Source: Nostoc sp. CENA543 (GTDB lineage Bacteria; Cyanobacteriota; Cyanobacteriia; Cyanobacteriales; Nostocaceae). From it: a stretch of DNA of 64,000 nucleotides. The notes under the pieces were generated by a model, which had not been told where the DNA came from, ran no database searches, and saw nothing but the letters and a program-made list of their open reading frames with translations. Numbering within the stretch: the stretch's first letter is position 1; every line of letters begins with the position of its first letter. Positions 62,783 to 64,000 of the stretch are shown one piece after another. The stretch is taken from contig NZ_CP023278.1 of NCBI RefSeq assembly GCF_002896875.1, positions 1,984,001 to 2,048,000 on the forward strand, given 5' to 3'. A program made the position numbers and the translations under genes.

Positions 62783-64000
62783 TTACAACCAATTGCCGAT
62801 TAACACGTAAGCAGACCAAAAGCTGGGTGCTTGGTAATTGGGATGGCGTAGTAGTTTGAGTTGAGCTAGTTGCAAAGCCTCGGCTTTAGTAATTTTGTTG
62901 TTTCTGAGTTCCCGATAAAATTCACCGACAAATAAGGCGGTTGATTCATCATCAATTTGCCATAGAGAGGCTACGGTACTACGTGCGCCGGCTCTGACTG
63001 CTGCTCCTGCTAGTCCCAGGGCGGCGCGATTGTCGCCTACGGCAGTTTGGCAGGCACTTAAAACTAGTAGTTCTATGGGTCTTGTCCTGGTTTGTTCTTG
63101 ATTGCGGAGTAGGTTATCAAATTCTTTGACTTTGATAGGGCCATCGTTAGCTAGAATAAACGTTTCTTCGGCAATAGAACTAAATTGACCATGAGTGGCT
63201 AAATGCACAACGTTAAATGAAACGGTATTTACCTCTTTTTCTAGGGCTTCACGGGTAAATTGCTGATCTAAAAGACTGGTGGTGGAGACTCCAGCACTGG
63301 CAATTAGGTCTACTTCTGATTTGATGGCGGGTAGGGGGGCAAAGTTAGGAAACCCGGCTGGGGGCTGAGTTAATCCAGCAGTTAAGGCTCTAAGTTGTTG
63401 TCTTTGCAGGGGTTGGGGGTCGAGCAGCTGTAACCCGACGCTAAGGGCGATCGCATATTTTTCGATTAAATATTGCTTACCATCGTAAAGAACCGCCATC
63501 GGTATGTTACGCAACGCACCATCTAAGACAAACACCAATGTCTTGACACCACTGGCGGCTAATTGCTTTTCTATGGGTTGGAGTAGCCAGTTATAAACCT
63601 GTTGCGATTGGGTTTTGATAACGTTAGTAGTGGTGGGATTAATCAGATTTTTCCTGAGTTCTGTGAGAACTTGGTTGACTTCTGATTGAGAGACCTTAGC
63701 ACTGTAATGCTGGAGTGGTTGATGAGGTATTTTGACAATAACTTGTAATTGTTGCGGCAAAATGATGGGATACAGAATGGCGGTGGAGGGGTTATCTTGA
63801 TCTACGACTTGATCAATCAGCACACTTTCACCTTGAAGACAGGCTTCCTGAAAGAAGTTATCTAATTCTGCTAATTGCAAAGCTTCAATGCGTCGACGGG
63901 CTTTATCTAAAGTCTTGTCATCTAACTTTGCCACCGGAGACTGTAACAATAACTCTACTGATTGGCGATAGACGGGTTCTACACTGTCGCGAAAGTTAAA
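62783..64000 (-). CDS. CHAT-domain protein, C-terminal part (runs off the window)
   Basis: The frame is open from the window edge at 64000 to the stop at 62783 (about 405 residues; the first ones are NFRDSVEPVYRQSVELLL). This is the C-terminal CHAT domain of a protein that usually has TPR repeats in front; those would lie beyond 64000. Catalytic pair: VVHLATHGQF (His) and LVLSACQTAVGD (Cys), then GLAGAAVRAGARSTVASLWQIDD and ALQLAQLKLLRHPNYQAPSFWSAYVLIG. No N-terminal start or signal can be seen here. It is probably a caspase-like peptidase acting with the neighbours. Confidence 0.9.
   Translation of the reverse strand, partial: FNFRDSVEPVYRQSVELLLQSPVAKLDDKTLDKARRRIEALQLAELDNFFQEACLQGESVLIDQVVDQDNPSTAILYPIILPQQLQVIVKIPHQPLQHYSAKVSQSEVNQVLTELRKNLINPTTTNVIKTQSQQVYNWLLQPIEKQLAASGVKTLVFVLDGALRNIPMAVLYDGKQYLIEKYAIALSVGLQLLDPQPLQRQQLRALTAGLTQPPAGFPNFAPLPAIKSEVDLIASAGVSTTSLLDQQFTREALEKEVNTVSFNVVHLATHGQFSSIAEETFILANDGPIKVKEFDNLLRNQEQTRTRPIELLVLSACQTAVGDNRAALGLAGAAVRAGARSTVASLWQIDDESTALFVGEFYRELRNNKITKAEALQLAQLKLLRHPNYQAPSFWSAYVLIGNWL

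Overview
The window comes from a filamentous, probably heterocyst-forming cyanobacterium of the Nostoc/Anabaena type (Nostocales). The evidence is photosynthesis genes (psbZ, petJ for cytochrome c6, nblA, bciB, ycf34, a psb35-like gene), a desB-desA-desC fatty-acid desaturase cluster, hormogonium-polysaccharide-type genes, many GCGATCGC (HIP1) octamers, and very abundant short tandem heptad repeats (TGACTAA, ATTGGGC, ACTCAAT types) plus several families of palindromic or MITE-like repeats. Nothing suggests a plasmid or prophage; it reads as ordinary chromosome with a heavy load of small repeats.

Layout. 1-8.1 kb: 5' part of a TonB-dependent receptor, three desaturases (each followed by its own terminator-like hairpin), a PLP enzyme of the methionine-gamma-lyase/aluminium-resistance family, a GxxExxY gene enclosed by 27-bp inverted repeats, and the divinyl chlorophyllide reductase BciB. 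8.2-18 kb: a small secreted hypothetical protein, a GH100 invertase, a Sel1-repeat protein, RsmB, a TerB-like protein, a Psb35-like protein, a ProA homologue lacking the catalytic cysteine, tRNA-Gly(GCC), RibH and PsbZ. 18.2-32.7 kb: a DHH-CBS-tRNA nucleotidyltransferase fusion, a Uma2 nuclease-like gene and a truncated relative, two Ser/Thr kinases, an ABC-F ATPase, an AarF/UbiB kinase, a PP2C phosphatase and NblA. 32.8-45.9 kb: AnmK, a PEP-CTERM protein, kdpABC (without kdpD), PriA with an in-frame repeat expansion, a group 2 sigma factor and a GNAT acetyltransferase. 46-56.6 kb: cytochrome c6, a Gly/Tyr-rich small protein, Ycf34, a second tRNA nucleotidyltransferase, a P-type ATPase without a CPx motif, a third Ser/Thr kinase, and a hypothetical protein with HpsE/HpsU-like polysaccharide genes. 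56.8-64 kb: a periplasmic binding protein, then a same-strand group of DUF928, CHAT-CHASE2, DUF1822 and CHAT (partial) genes.

The most interesting unit is that last group: two CHAT (caspase-like) proteins, one built as an N-terminal CHAT domain fused to a membrane-anchored CHASE2 sensor, next to DUF1822 and DUF928 proteins. It looks like a sensory/proteolytic system of unknown function. Other notable points are the Cys-to-Val change in ProA, a possible split CC-adding/A-adding tRNA enzyme pair, and the way heptad repeats have entered coding sequence (PriA, the DHH-CBS protein) or surround start codons (at least three genes).
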